A stretch of DNA of 64,000 bases from positions 34,147,501 through 34,211,500 of the forward strand of contig OX485805.1 of the NCBI GenBank assembly GCA_950295325.1, in the 5' to 3' direction. Position 1 is the stretch's first letter, and each line of letters begins with the position of its first letter. A program made the position numbers and the translations under genes. Below the pieces are notes generated by a model. The model worked only from the letters and a program-made list of their open reading frames with translations, did no database searches and had not been told where the DNA came from. This document shows, one piece after another, positions 11,275-21,000 of the stretch. This stretch comes from Polytrichum commune (taxonomy: Eukaryota > Streptophyta > Polytrichopsida > Polytrichales > Polytrichaceae).

Positions 11275-11760
11275 TTGCCGATTGATAGAGCGGGCAAGCC
11301 CACCAAGGTGCGGTTTGGAAAGGGCGAACCGCATGAAACAAAGGAGGCCGCGATGCATGTAACTTTTCAATGTGGGACATTGGATTTTTGTCAAAATTTC
11401 ACACCATGTGAAATAGATGAAATGCATGTCATTGTGAAGGCTGCCTTCTTTGGAACTCACATGATAGATGTGAGGTGCAAGCCGGTGAGCTTGCGGTGCA
11501 TTTGTGATGTCTTGATGGCAAAGAATTGCACTACAAATTGACAAGGACTCCTATGGTAGGAGGAACCAACTCGAATTTGGTCTTAATGGACCAAATGAAT
11601 AAACGGAAAAACATAATTATAATGGTCGTGGTTCAATTGGAGCAACTCCAAGGAACTCATGGGGAGGCTAGGAAAGATAGGCCTCCCCAAAACCACATTG
11701 GTGGGATGTTGGTGAGGTACAAGGATGTATTCACCAATGTGTTGTCCAAAATGTTACCGC
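11275..11760 (+). pseudogene. Protease remnant and linker to RT
   Basis: The frame 11275-11541 (VTFQCGTLDFCQNFTPCEID..., then FFGTHMIDV) matches the region around the retropepsin in plant chromoviruses. It is followed in another frame by LTRTPMVGG and by VRYKDVFTNVLSKMLPP, the segment that normally leads into reverse transcriptase. Frame changes and loss of the protease core motif show decay. Confidence 0.55.
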
Positions 11761-11772
11761 CAACGAGTGGAG

Positions 11773-11797
11773 AAAAAAAAAAAAAAAAAAAAAAAAA
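11773..11797 (+). repeat. 25-nt poly(A) tract at the RT deletion point
   Basis: An uninterrupted run of 25 A follows the codons for LPPTSGE. Downstream the sequence resumes at the RT thumb/connection (FLRYVMTKEVGG). The palm/fingers core of reverse transcriptase is absent, so the A-run sits exactly where several hundred bp are missing. Confidence 0.85.
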
Positions 11798-11814
11798 CTT
11801 GCTCAACGAGAGAT

Positions 11815-13395
11815 TGAATTCTTGAGGTATGTGATGACAAAGGAAGTTGGTGGATGAACATGACAAATGTCAAGGCAATCCAAGAGGAGAATTGGCCCTT
11901 GACTCAAGAGAAGGGCTAAGGTCATTTGTTGGCCTAGCCAACTACTACCACCACTTCATTCGAGGTGTTTCTAAGGTTGCTAGGACCTTAGTCAACTTGT
12001 TGGAAAAATGGCTATCCCAAGTGTGGGATGAGCCTTGTCACCAAGCCTTTGGGGAGCTCAAGAGCAAGTTTCCTTCACAAGATGTGGTTAAGTTCCCGAG
12101 CTTTCACAAGCATTTTGAGATGCACATGGAAGCGAAGGACTTTACCATCGGCGGATGTTGGTCCAAGATGGATGACCATTGCTTATGGGAGCATTAAGCT
12201 CCATGGTTGTCGAACCTTGTACGGCTTGTGCAAAAAATGGTTATCCCAAGAGTGGGATGAGCCTTGCCACCAAGCCTTTTGGGGAGCTTAAGACCAAGTT
12301 CTCTTCGCCACCCGTGCTCAAGTTCGTGGAGTTTGACAAACCTTTGAGGTGCATACGGGGGCAAGTGACTTTAGCATTGGCGGATGTTGAGGCAAAATGG
12401 ATGCCCTTTGCATATAAGAGCATGAAGCTCGATGGTTGTCCGACCTTGTCCAACTTGTGCAAGAAATGGCTATCCCAAGAGTGGGATGAGCCTTGTTACC
12501 AAGTCTTTAAGGAGCTTAAGAGCAAGCTCTCTTCGCCGCCCGTGCTCAAGTTTGCGAAATTTGACAAACCTTTTGAGATGCATACGGGGGCGAGTGACTT
12601 TACCATTGGCGGATGTTGATCCAAGATGGATGCCCATTGCATATGGGAGCATTAAGCTTAAAGGTTGTCAAACCTTGTGCGACTTGTGAAAGAAATGGCT
12701 ATCTTAAGAGTGGGATGAGCCTTGCCCCCAAAGTCTTTGGGGAGCTTAATACAAAGTTGTCTTTGCCACCCGTGTTCAAGTTCGCGGAGTTTGACAAACC
12801 TTTTGAGGTGAATACGGGGTGGCGAGTGACTTTGCCATTGGCGGATGGTTAATGTAAGATGGATGGCCATTGCATATGAGAGCGTTAAGCTTGATGGTTA
12901 TCCGACCTTATCCGACTTGTGGAAGAAATGACTATCCCAAGAGTGGGATGAGCCTTGCCACCAAGTCTTTAGGGAGCTTGAGAGCAAGTGTTCTTAGACG
13001 CCCGTGCTCAAGTTCGCGGAGCTTGACAAACCTTTTGAGGTGCATACGGGGTTGATTAACTTTGCCAATGGCGGATTGTTGATGTAAGATGGATGGCCAT
13101 TGCATATGGGAGCATGAAGCTCGATGGTTGTCAAAGAAGACAACCAACTCATGACAAAGAACTTCTTTGTCGTAGTGCATTGCTTGAAGATGTGGCGACA
13201 CTATTTGGGGTCGCACAAAGCAAAGGTCTACATGGACAATGTGTCCTAAAAGAATTTTGACATTCAAGCGCAAGTAAGCGCCAAGTCATTGCGTTGGCAT
13301 GATAGTTTGGCGCTTATGAAGGTGGATTTGATCCACAAACCGGACCGTGGAAATGTGGTGCCGGATGCGCGAAGTAGACCGGATGAGTTCCAAGC
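11815..13395 (+). pseudogene. RT connection and RNase H region, with internal tandem copies
   Basis: Recognisable pieces are GLRSFVGLANYYHHFI (RT thumb/connection), WLSQVWDEPCHQAFGELKSK (start of RNase H), then after the tandem repeats ELLCRSALLEDVATLFG and, in other frames, MWRHYLGSHKAKVYMDN and SLRWHDSLALMKVDLIHKPD, typical of the C-terminal RNase H of plant chromoviruses. Many frame changes separate them, so no RNase H can be made. Confidence 0.8.
12005..13150 (+). repeat. Five-copy tandem repeat of an RNase H segment, about 230-bp unit
   Basis: The segment beginning aaatggctatcccaagtgtggg and ending in the agcttaagctcgatggttgt type recurs near 12005, 12235, 12463, 12690 and 12927. Each copy encodes variants of WDEPCHQAFGELKSK...PPVLKFAEFDKPFEMHTG. 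Copies have diverged and shifted frame relative to each other, so they arose well before the last insertion of this element. Confidence 0.85.
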
Positions 13396-13427
13396 AATGA
13401 GAACCATCCAAACCTTGTGGCTAATGT

Positions 13428-14511
13428 GTGCCGGCGAAGGAAACTTGTGATGCAAGATACGGGAGGGGTAAATTAACTACCCCAAAAGCACAAAAACTTT
13501 TAGGTGAACTTCGCAAGAGCAAGGTGCTCAAAGAGGTTAAGTTGGTGGACGGATTGTTCAAGTGCAAGCAAAGTTGGGTGTATGTGCCACAAGGCAAGTT
13601 GAGGCTATCGGTTTTGAAGGAGGAATTTGATAGTCCTATTGCCGGCCTTAGAGGAGAAAGAAAAAACCGCCATAGAATGGTGTCATGGAGGTACCATTGG
13701 CGGTGCATAAAGGAAGATATAGCCCACTTTGTGAAGGCTTGAATCAAAGTGCAAAGTGAACCGAGCCTCTTATCAAAAGCAAGGCGGTTTCTTGCAACCG
13801 TTGCCTATCCCGTCGGCGCCATGGCATGGTATGTGCATGGACTTGATCACAAGTTTGCCGGAGTCACATGGGTATGATGCCATCTTGTTGATGGTAGAGG
13901 GGTTTGCCAAGTTGGCACACATGGTGCCGATTGTGGGAACCGCCACCGCGTTGGAGACCGCATAGCCTTTTCTCAAAGGATGGTTGAGGCACCACGGGTT
14001 GCCAAGAGTGATTGTGTGGGATCAAGATCCAAAGTTCACAAGTGCATTTTCAATGCATTTCTCTAAAGAGGTTGTATTGAAACTAAGGTTTAGCACGGCC
14101 GTGTATTCCCAAATGGATGGGAAAACAAAGCGTGTGAATGGAGACTTGAAGCAATACTTGAGGAACTTGGTGGGGGCGGACCAAGGAGATTGGGCGGACT
14201 ATGTGGGTCGAGCGGAGTGTAATTGCAATGTAGCCACGCACTTGGCTACCAAGGGGTGGTCTTTGGTGGTGGCTTATGGAGTGGATGCGCTCCAACCTAT
14301 TAACCTAGCTCTCGAGGGGGCACATTCAACACTAGAGTTTAACCAAGATGGTGAGGACTTGGCCAAGGATGGTAAACAAGTCTTGGAGATGACCAAGTTG
14401 TTGGTGGAGAAAGCCCGAAGGTGCTACGGAGTGCTAGTAAATGCCGGAAGACGCGAAGTGGAGAATGAGGTGGGCCAAAAGGTGTTGTTGAATGTGAACA
14501 ACTTCACTTAG
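13428..14511 (+). pseudogene. Integrase region, catalytic Glu replaced
   Basis: A zinc-binding domain remnant (13428-13742) loses its last Cys codons to TGA at 13740. The core begins WHGMCMDLITSLPES (first Asp kept). The frame is interrupted by TAG after TALETA (13963) and continues LPRVIVWDQDPKFTS (second Asp kept). Exactly 35 residues later, where the catalytic Glu of D,D(35)E should be, the sequence is GKTKRVNG, with Lys in place of Glu. Strand transfer by this copy is therefore not expected. Confidence 0.9.
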
Positions 14512-14960
14512 CCGGAAGGCCTCGCTCCAAAAGTTCATGTCCAAAATTGGAGCTCCGTTTTCCATTGTGGAACAAGTGTTCAAGGACATGTATAAGTTGG
14601 AATTACCGCCGGACATCAAAGTGCATCCGACATTTCATGTCTCATTACGAAAGTCATTTTAGGACGACACCTTGTGGCCCGATCACAAGCAAGTGATTAG
14701 GCCATGTCCCGACCTTGTGGAGGTCATTTGGAACATGAGGTAAGAGGGCATCCTCAAGTGTAGGAAGCCCAAGTGAAAATGAAAGAAAATGTACAAAGGA
14801 GTACTTGGTGAAATGGTGAGGATATCATGAGAAAGAAGCCGTTTGGGTAGCGGCAAGAGACATGATGAACGCCAAGGAATTGGTAAAGCACTTTGAAGAA
14901 ACTAAGGCTAGACATTCCAATAAAATGAAGCGTAGGCATTGATGAGGACATCAATCTCCT
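14512..14960 (+). pseudogene. Chromodomain region remnant
   Basis: The frame includes KVHPTFHVSLRKSF, the usual segment after integrase, followed by a stop. It then has YLVKW, a stop, GYHEKEAVWVAARDM, a chromodomain signature (YLVKWxGYxxxxxxW) broken by an in-frame TGA and frame changes. It identifies the element as a chromovirus. Confidence 0.8.
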
Positions 14961-15740
14961 TTAGTGGGGGAGAGACGCTGGTAGCACACTTAGCTTCGAG
15001 GCTAATTGCTCCACAACATGAACTTGTTCTTTGGCTTGAGGGAATAAAGTCCAAACTTTAGTGGTGCAAAGAGAAAAGTACGAGATGAGGTCCTAGTCTT
15101 GTACTTGTGCTTGGTTAGTGGAAGAGGGGGAATAGATATGCCAAACTAGGTTGGGTAAGCCGAGTAATTGGGGCCATGGCTAGGAGGGGCCTTGGATAAA
15201 ACCAAAAAACTTCTTAGCCATGGGCTTGTCCGGGCGGGGACAAGGTGATGGCGCGTGCTCATAAAAGTGCTACCCGCGAGCTAACGAAAGTTGGCGCATG
15301 GGAGTCATGAACCCATGTCTCGAAAGAGCAAAGTGGGAACCGAGTCGGGCGGGACTTGGCATCACCCCCGTGCGATCGAGGCGTGGCTTAACAATGGAAA
15401 GCCATCTCGGAGTTGCAACCGAGACAACTTAGTGGAAGCGTTGAGGTCTCGCCTAGATGTGTCACGTTAGGCTAGTGGAGCCTAACGGGGGAGGCCCCAA
15501 AGGAGGGGCAACCCAAGTGAGTCCCAAAGTAGGTGGGTCTAGTGTAGGTTAGGTCCTTGGAGGAGAGATCCAAGGTCGCTAACGGACCACCTAGGAACGA
15601 CACCTTTGGGACTATGCCAAATTTGAAGATGCATTGTGGGGGTCGCGCCCTAAGGTAAACACAATGCCGCACCATAGAGGATGGCAACTTGAGAATTGGT
15701 GTGCCGACTACGAGTATAGTCGATGAGGGCATCGACTCCG
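14961..15740 (+). other. Extra 3' internal segment after a first polypurine-like tract
   Basis: A polypurine-like tract (tagtgggggagag, about 14962-14974) lies where a 3' LTR would normally start, but about 780 bp of non-coding DNA follow before the real polypurine tract and LTR. The context of the two tracts is similar (gatgagg-catc-a-tcc-ttt-gtggggg), suggesting a duplicated or recombined 3' end. Confidence 0.6.
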
Positions 15741-15755
15741 TTTGGTGGGGGTGAG
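15741..15755 (+). promoter_or_regulatory. Polypurine tract
   Basis: TTTGGTGGGGGTGAG directly abuts the TG of the 3' LTR, the expected position of the plus-strand primer. Confidence 0.85.
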
Positions 15756-16727
15756 TGTCGCGCACCTCTCCATGAGGAGTGCCCGAAACACCATGGGCAC
15801 AAGGGGGACCCCGGAGTGACACCCGGGACTTGTGGCGCCGTTGGTGAGAGGGCCCAAGTGATCCTAGTGTGGGTGAGGGCCCCGGGCGTTGGGAACGCCT
15901 CCCACCCACGGAGACTAGGAGGCATGAGGGTAAGGCCATGAGCTATGCGTAGCTCATGGCGTGGTGATTCTAGAATGCTCAAGATCACCTCAAGCGGAGG
16001 TGTGAGCTAGGAGTTATGGCCATTTGAGTGGGGCGCTGTCCCGGGACAGCGCCCTGGTACAGCAGTGCCTGGGAGTGATTCCCGGGACTGCCAAGGTTCA
16101 AACAGGCATAACTTGGTCAATACTTGCCTGAATAGGGCAAGTGAGGAGTCCATCGGCATCTACGTGAAGCGTAGATGAAGATGGAGTGGTCGCTTGTTAG
16201 AATCAGACATCATACAAGGAAGTTATGATGGTCTGAAGCTGCTGGGGGCTTCTAGGCGCAGCGGCTAAGGGAAAGTGTCCACTTGGCCCCAACTCTTGGT
16301 GGAGAGACAAGAGGTTGGTTGACGGTGGGGTAGGGGCCCCGTGTAGAGTCCTAGAGGCTTATATGGGTGAGGTGGTGTGGCCTCACCCACCCGAGGCCGA
16401 ACGGCACGGCCTCCATGGGCATTGGCCCAATGTGAGGCCATAGTTGCCTAGTATGGTTCGGGTTGTTGTAGTGTTGCTCCGGCAACGCGATGATCAACAT
16501 GGGATTGGACTTCCATGGATGGAAGTCCACATCTAGGAATGGGTTACCGATTAAGGGGTGAGTCCCTAAAGCAAAGTAGGAGGGTTGGTTCCCTCCTATG
16601 AACTATAAGGTCCGGGGTAGGAGGAGCTAACCATTAGCATGGCGGAATGCGAATGGTTAGCGCTCGTAACCTTTGCTAGAATTGAAAATTGGCAAGATTG
16701 CTAAGGGGGTTAGCAAGGGTTGCGACA
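15756..16727 (+). repeat. 3' LTR of the chromovirus
   Basis: 972 bp, starting TGTCGC and ending GCGACA, matching the 5' LTR throughout on reading. It is followed directly by the target duplication GTCAA and the host exon. Confidence 0.95.
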
Positions 16728-16732
16728 GTCAA

Positions 16733-17292
16733 AGGGCGATGGCCCAACCTCCGTCCCACGCCGACTTGATATCACAAGTGATACAAGGAATGTGGGCGCA
16801 AGGTTTGGTGGTGGCTCCCTCCAGCTCCTTCCCGCACTTGCCCCCCGGCTTCCCTACGCAGAGCATCCCTCAGCAGCCTTTGCCGCAATCGTCTTTCAGC
16901 TTCCAGCACTTGATTCGGCCCCACCAAGTTCCGTACGCGCCGGTCCAGCAAGTGGATGACCCCAACATCTGGCGCGTCTCTGGAGCCTCCTCCCCTTTGG
17001 GCCCTCCACCACTTCGGCCCCCGATAGTCATGGCGCCCCCTCACCAATCGGACGACCCCAGGATGTTTGGGTCGACCGACCCAAACCCACCATCCACTGT
17101 AGTGTCCGAAGGGCCCTCTCCAGATGCAGGACAGTTTGGGTCGGGCGACCCAAACCCCGTTGCAGCGCAGTCCTCCCTTGACCAACATGGGTGTCAACTA
17201 GACACGGCCATGCTAGATGTTGAAGGCCTGCAAGGGCCTGGTGATACCTCTACTCCTAACCAAATCGATGAACCCATGCATGATGCACATGC
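16733..17292 (+). CDS. Last exon, segment 3 of 5: Pro/Gln-rich tail
   Basis: Continues the frame from 9484 (EHERQ, then RAMAQPPSHADLISQ). It is rich in Pro, Ser and Gln (FPHLPPGFPTQSIPQQPLPQ) with no recognised domain. Two palindrome copies lie inside it and are translated as FGSTDPN and FGSGDPN. It ends MHDAHA at the next LTR insertion (target CATGC). Confidence 0.75.
17065..17086. repeat. 22-bp palindrome, exonic copy A
   Basis: Arms GTTTGGGTCG and CGACCCAAAC with centre AC, read in frame as FGSTDPN. Confidence 0.9.
17134..17155. repeat. 22-bp palindrome, exonic copy B
   Basis: Arms GTTTGGGTCG and CGACCCAAAC with centre GG, read in frame as FGSGDPN, 48 bp from copy A. Confidence 0.9.
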
Positions 17293-18464
17293 TGTCGCAA
17301 CCCTTGCTAGGTCCCTTAACAATCTTGCCAATTTTCGTTCTAGCAAAGGTTACGAGCGCTAACCCTTCGCATTCCGCCATGCTAATGGATAGCTCCTCTT
17401 ACCCCGGACCAATAATTCATAAGAGGGAACCAACCCTCCTACTTTGCTTTCGGGACTCACCCCTTAATCGGTAACCCATTTCCCCAATGTTGTCACAACC
17501 CTTGCTAGCCCCCCTTGACAATCTTGCCAATTTTCAATTCTAGCAAAGGTTACGAGCGCTAACCATTCGCATTCGGCCATGCTAATGGTTAGCTCCTCCT
17601 ACCCCGGACCTTATAGTTCATAGGAGGGAACCAACCCTCCTACTTTGCTTTCGGGACTCACCCCTTAATCGGTAACTCATTTCTTGGATGTGGACTTCCA
17701 TCCATGGAAGTCCAATCCTATGTTGATCATCGCGTTGCCGGAGCAACACTACAACAACCCGAACCATACTAGGCAACTATGGCCTCACAATGGGCCAATG
17801 CCCATGGAGGCCGTGCCGTTCGGCCTCGGGTGGGTGAGGCCACACCACCTCACCCATATAAGCCTCTAGGACTTCACGCGGGGCCCCTACCCCACCGTCA
17901 ACCAACCTCTTGTCTCTCTACCAAGAGTTGGGGCCAAGTGGACATTTTCCTTTAGCTGCTGGGCCTAGAACCCCCCAGCAGCTTCAGACCATCATAACTT
18001 CTTTGTATGATGTCTGATCATAACAACCAACCACTCCATCTTCATCTACGTTTCACGTAGATGCCGATGGACTCCTCACTTGCCCCATTTGGGCAAGTCT
18101 TGAGGACGTTATGCCTCTTTGAACCTTGGCAGTCCCGGGAGTCACTGCCAGGCACTGCTGTACCAGGGCGCTGTCCCGGGACAGCGCCCCACTCAAATGG
18201 CCATAACTCCTAGCTCACACCTCCGATTGAGGTGTTCTTGAGCATTCTAGAATCACCACGCTATGAGCTACGCATAGCTTATGGCCTTACCCTCATGCTT
18301 CCTAGTCTCAGTGGGTGGGAGGCGTTCCCAACGCCCGGGGCCCTCACCCACACTAGGATCACTTGGGCCCTCTCACCAATGGCGCCACAAGTCCCGGGTG
18401 TCACTCCGGGGTCCCCCTTGTGCCAATGGTGTTTCAGGCACTCCTCATGGAGAGGTGTGCGACA
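17293..18464 (-). mobile_element. Inverted solo LTR with duplicated end, copy 2
   Basis: Starts TGTCGCAACCC and ends GGTGTGCGACA, flanked by CATGC at 17288-17292 and 18465-18469. It is the same LTR family in reverse orientation. At 1,172 bp it is about 200 bp longer than the others, because the first 198 bp (17293-17490) are followed at 17491 by a second LTR start (TGTCACAACCC). The two copies of this end differ at several bases, pointing to recombination between LTRs rather than replication slippage. Confidence 0.88.
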
Positions 18465-18469
18465 CATGC

Positions 18470-18608
18470 GGAGATTGGTTTAGGACAAGGGCCTGATGCC
18501 GATCGTTTGCAGGAGAAGGTTCCTGACGTCGTCGGAGAAGGCGGTGGCGAGAGAGGCGGGGCAGCGGGGACGGTGGAGGCTTCCACATCGTCGAGACATG
18601 ACCAGGGT
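18470..18608 (+). CDS. Last exon, segment 4 of 5
   Basis: Continues the frame from 17292: AHAEIGLGQGPDADRLQ, then EKVPDVVGEGGGERGGAAG and SSRHDQ. It is Gly-rich with no recognised domain and ends at the next LTR insertion. Confidence 0.72.
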
Positions 18609-19604
18609 TGTCGCAACCCTTGCTAGCCCCCCCTTGACAATCTTGCCAATTTTCAATTCTAGCAAAGGTTACGAGTCGCTAACCCTTCGCATACCGCCAT
18701 GCTAATGGTTAGCTCCTCTAACCCCGGACCATTAGTTCATAGGAGGGGAACCAACCCTCCTACTTTGATTTCGGGACACACCCCTTTAATCGGTAACCAA
18801 CCCCTTTTATCGGTAACCAATCCTTAGATGTGGACTTCCATCCATGGAAGTCCAATCTTATGTTGATCATCGCGTTGCCGGAGCAACACTACAACAACCC
18901 GAACCATACTAGGCAACTATGGCCTCACAATGGGCCAAAGCCCATGGAGGCCGTGCCGTTCGGCCTCGGGTGGGTGAGGCCACACCACCTCACCCATATA
19001 AGCCTCTAGGACTTCACACGGGGCCCCTACCCCACCGTCAACCAACCTCTTGTCTCTCTACCAAGAGTTGGGGCCAAGTGGACATTTTCCTTTAGCCGCT
19101 GGGCCTAGAAGCCCCTAGCAGCTTCAGACCATCATAACTTCCTTGTATGATGTCTGATCATAACAACCAACCACTACATCTTCATCTACGCTTCACGTAG
19201 ATGCCGATGGACTCCTCACTTGCCCCATTCGGGCAAGTATTCAGGAAGTTATGCGTGTTTGAACCTTGGCAGTCCCGGGAATCACTCCCAGGCACTGCTG
19301 GACCAGGGCGCTGTCCCGGGACAGCGCCCCACTCAAATGGCCATAACTCCTAGCTCACACCTCCGCTTGAGGTGATCTTGAGCATTCTAGAATCACCACA
19401 CCATGAGCTACGCATAGCTAATGGCCTTACCCTTGTGCCTCCTAGTCTCCGTGGGTGGGAGGCGTTCCCAACGCCCGGGGCCCTCACCCACACTAGGATC
19501 ACTTGGGCCCTGTCACCAACGGCGCCACAAGTCCCGGGTGTCACTCCGGGGTCCCCCTTGTGCCCATGGTGTTTCGGGCACTCCTCATGGAGAGGTGCGC
19601 GACA
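18609..19604 (-). mobile_element. Inverted solo LTR, copy 3
   Basis: A 996-bp solo LTR that starts TGTCGCAACCC and ends GGTGCGCGACA, in the orientation opposite to the complete element. The flanking pentamers are AGGGT (18604-18608) and AGGGC (19605-19609), a 4/5 match, consistent with an older target duplication. Confidence 0.88.
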
Positions 19605-19609
19605 AGGGC

Positions 19610-19624
19610 GAGGTAATACACTGA
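19610..19624 (+). CDS. Last exon, segment 5 of 5, with stop codon
   Basis: After the last LTR the frame reads GEVIH followed by TGA at 19622-19624, which ends the 498-codon exon. A palindrome copy follows 10 bp downstream. Confidence 0.65.
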   Translation, partial: EVIH

Positions 19625-19633
19625 GCCCTCCCA

Positions 19634-19655
19634 GTTTGGGTCGACCGACCCAAAC
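19634..19655. repeat. 22-bp palindrome, 3'-flank copy
   Basis: Arms GTTTGGGTCG and CGACCCAAAC with centre AC, in the presumed 3' untranslated region. Confidence 0.9.
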
Positions 19656-20098
19656 TTCCTGGGTCACTGTTTTGTTGGCGTGGTCGTGTCCCCCTTGCTA
19701 GGAGGAAATGCACACCCCCTGCCCCCCCATGCTCTACACTTGCTCCCCCTCCCCCAACGTGCCCCCCGTGATCCCCTTCATCTCATCTGCATTCGACTAC
19801 GCTCGACCTTGGCGGCGCGCAACCAATTTTGTGGATGTAGAATTAGGATAGTGTGAATGCCCTCGTTCACCGCGGTCCCCCCCCCCATCAAATTGTACAT
19901 AGAGATTTGTAAAAATAAAATTATTATTTTTGGCGCCCATATGTTTGCATCTGTGTCCCAATGTATGTTGTTCCCCTTGTATGTTTTTGTTGCCACCAAT
20001 GGTCCAATTGTTCTTGTGTTTGCACAAAATTTTCGTTCTGCTTGAGATGGACATAGCATAACATAGTCCTCGCCGCCTTCTCTCGCTCGTCGCCGCAG
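19656..20098. other. Intergenic or intronic stretch
   Basis: No gene is recognised. The stretch contains C-runs, then AT-rich DNA, then a pyrimidine-rich tract leading to a good acceptor (gtcgccgcag, ending 20098), so its right part is probably an intron of the phosphatase gene. Confidence 0.5.
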
Positions 20099-20880
20099 GG
20101 TTCGGAGCATAGCGTCGCGGCTCCCCACCGATCCTCCCCGAGGAGTGTGGAGGACAGCGTGCTGGTCCCCCCGATTTTTCCCTCGCCACCTTCGCCTCCC
20201 AAGACCCGGTTCCTGGTGCTAGACCTCAACGGGGTCCTTGTCCAGTGCGTGCATTGTCCGAGGATGCCAACTACGATGGACCCCCCGCGTACATCAAAAG
20301 CAAGCTAGTGTACCTCCGCCCGTGGCTTCGGCGCTTCCTACAAGTCGCCCTATCCAAATGGTGGGTGATCATTTGGAGCTCCATGAAGTCCGAGAATACC
20401 CAGGCCGTCGTGGAGTTCATTTTCAAGGGACTCCAACCCCCGTGCTTGGTCCTAGGACATAATTCTTGTAAAACATTATACACCCCCGAGGGCAGGGTTG
20501 TGAAGAAGCCCAACAACCCCGCCGTAAACCAATTTCTTAAGGTCTTGAAGCCAGTCGTATGGGACCAGCGTCCGACCATGGTCGGCTGTCCCTACGACGT
20601 TCGCCCCACCCGTGACAACACGTTGATGGTGGACGACAGCGCTTCCAAAAACATTTTGAACCCGACCTCGAACTTCATAGTTTGCCCCACGTGGACGGTC
20701 GAGAAGGTCCGAGACCGCTTTTTGTTAGACCTACTTAAGTACATTCAAACGCTCGTGGGGAGCGGACTACCCGTGCCCCGGTTCCTTAGTTGTAATCCGA
20801 TAGGCGAAAGATACATGGATCCAAAGGACTATATGTACAGAGAGTTGTACGCTCACGCGAAATATAATAAACTCATTTGA
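20099..20880 (+). pseudogene. FCP1/NLI-interacting-factor-like phosphatase, copy 1, 1-nt frameshift
   Basis: From the acceptor at 20098 the exon reads GSEHSVAAPHRSSPRSVED, a Pro-rich linker, then KTRFLVLDLNGVLVQ. This is the HAD motif I position, with DxNG as in plant NIF-family members rather than DxDGT. After VLVQ the frame shifts by one base (CAGTG where CAGGTG would keep frame at about 20244) and continues ANYDGPPAYIKSKLVYLRPW, ALSKWWVIIWSSMKSENTQ (motif II region, WSS), VVWDQRPTMVG, and LMVDDSASKNILNP (motif III/IV DD). It ends NKLI-TGA at 20878-20880. The family dephosphorylates Ser/Thr, classically in the RNA polymerase II tail; whether this one does is unknown. A diverged inverted copy lies at the right end of the window. 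Confidence 0.75.
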
Positions 20881-21000
20881 GATAGTACATGGTGTGCCAT
20901 TGTGTGTGATATATTATGCCTCAATTTGTATATCGATTTTCACATGCTCCCCCCTCCCCCCCTCCCCTTGGGTTTTGTTTTGTTTCCTTTTTTGCGCCAG

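Larger units (their letters stand above)
9485..16727 (+). mobile_element. Complete Ty3/gypsy chromovirus-type LTR retrotransposon, polyprotein dead
   Basis: A 7,243-bp element flanked by the perfect target duplication GTCAA (9480-9484 and 16728-16732). Both LTRs are 972 bp, start TGTCGC and end GCGACA. I saw no difference between them on reading them through, so insertion is recent. The PBS lies 2 nt inside the 5' LTR and a purine-rich tract directly precedes the 3' LTR. Internal order is protease remnant, RT (missing), RNase H, integrase, chromodomain, as in Ty3/gypsy chromoviruses. The polyprotein is full of stops and shifts, so the element must have been moved by proteins from a relative. 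Confidence 0.95.
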
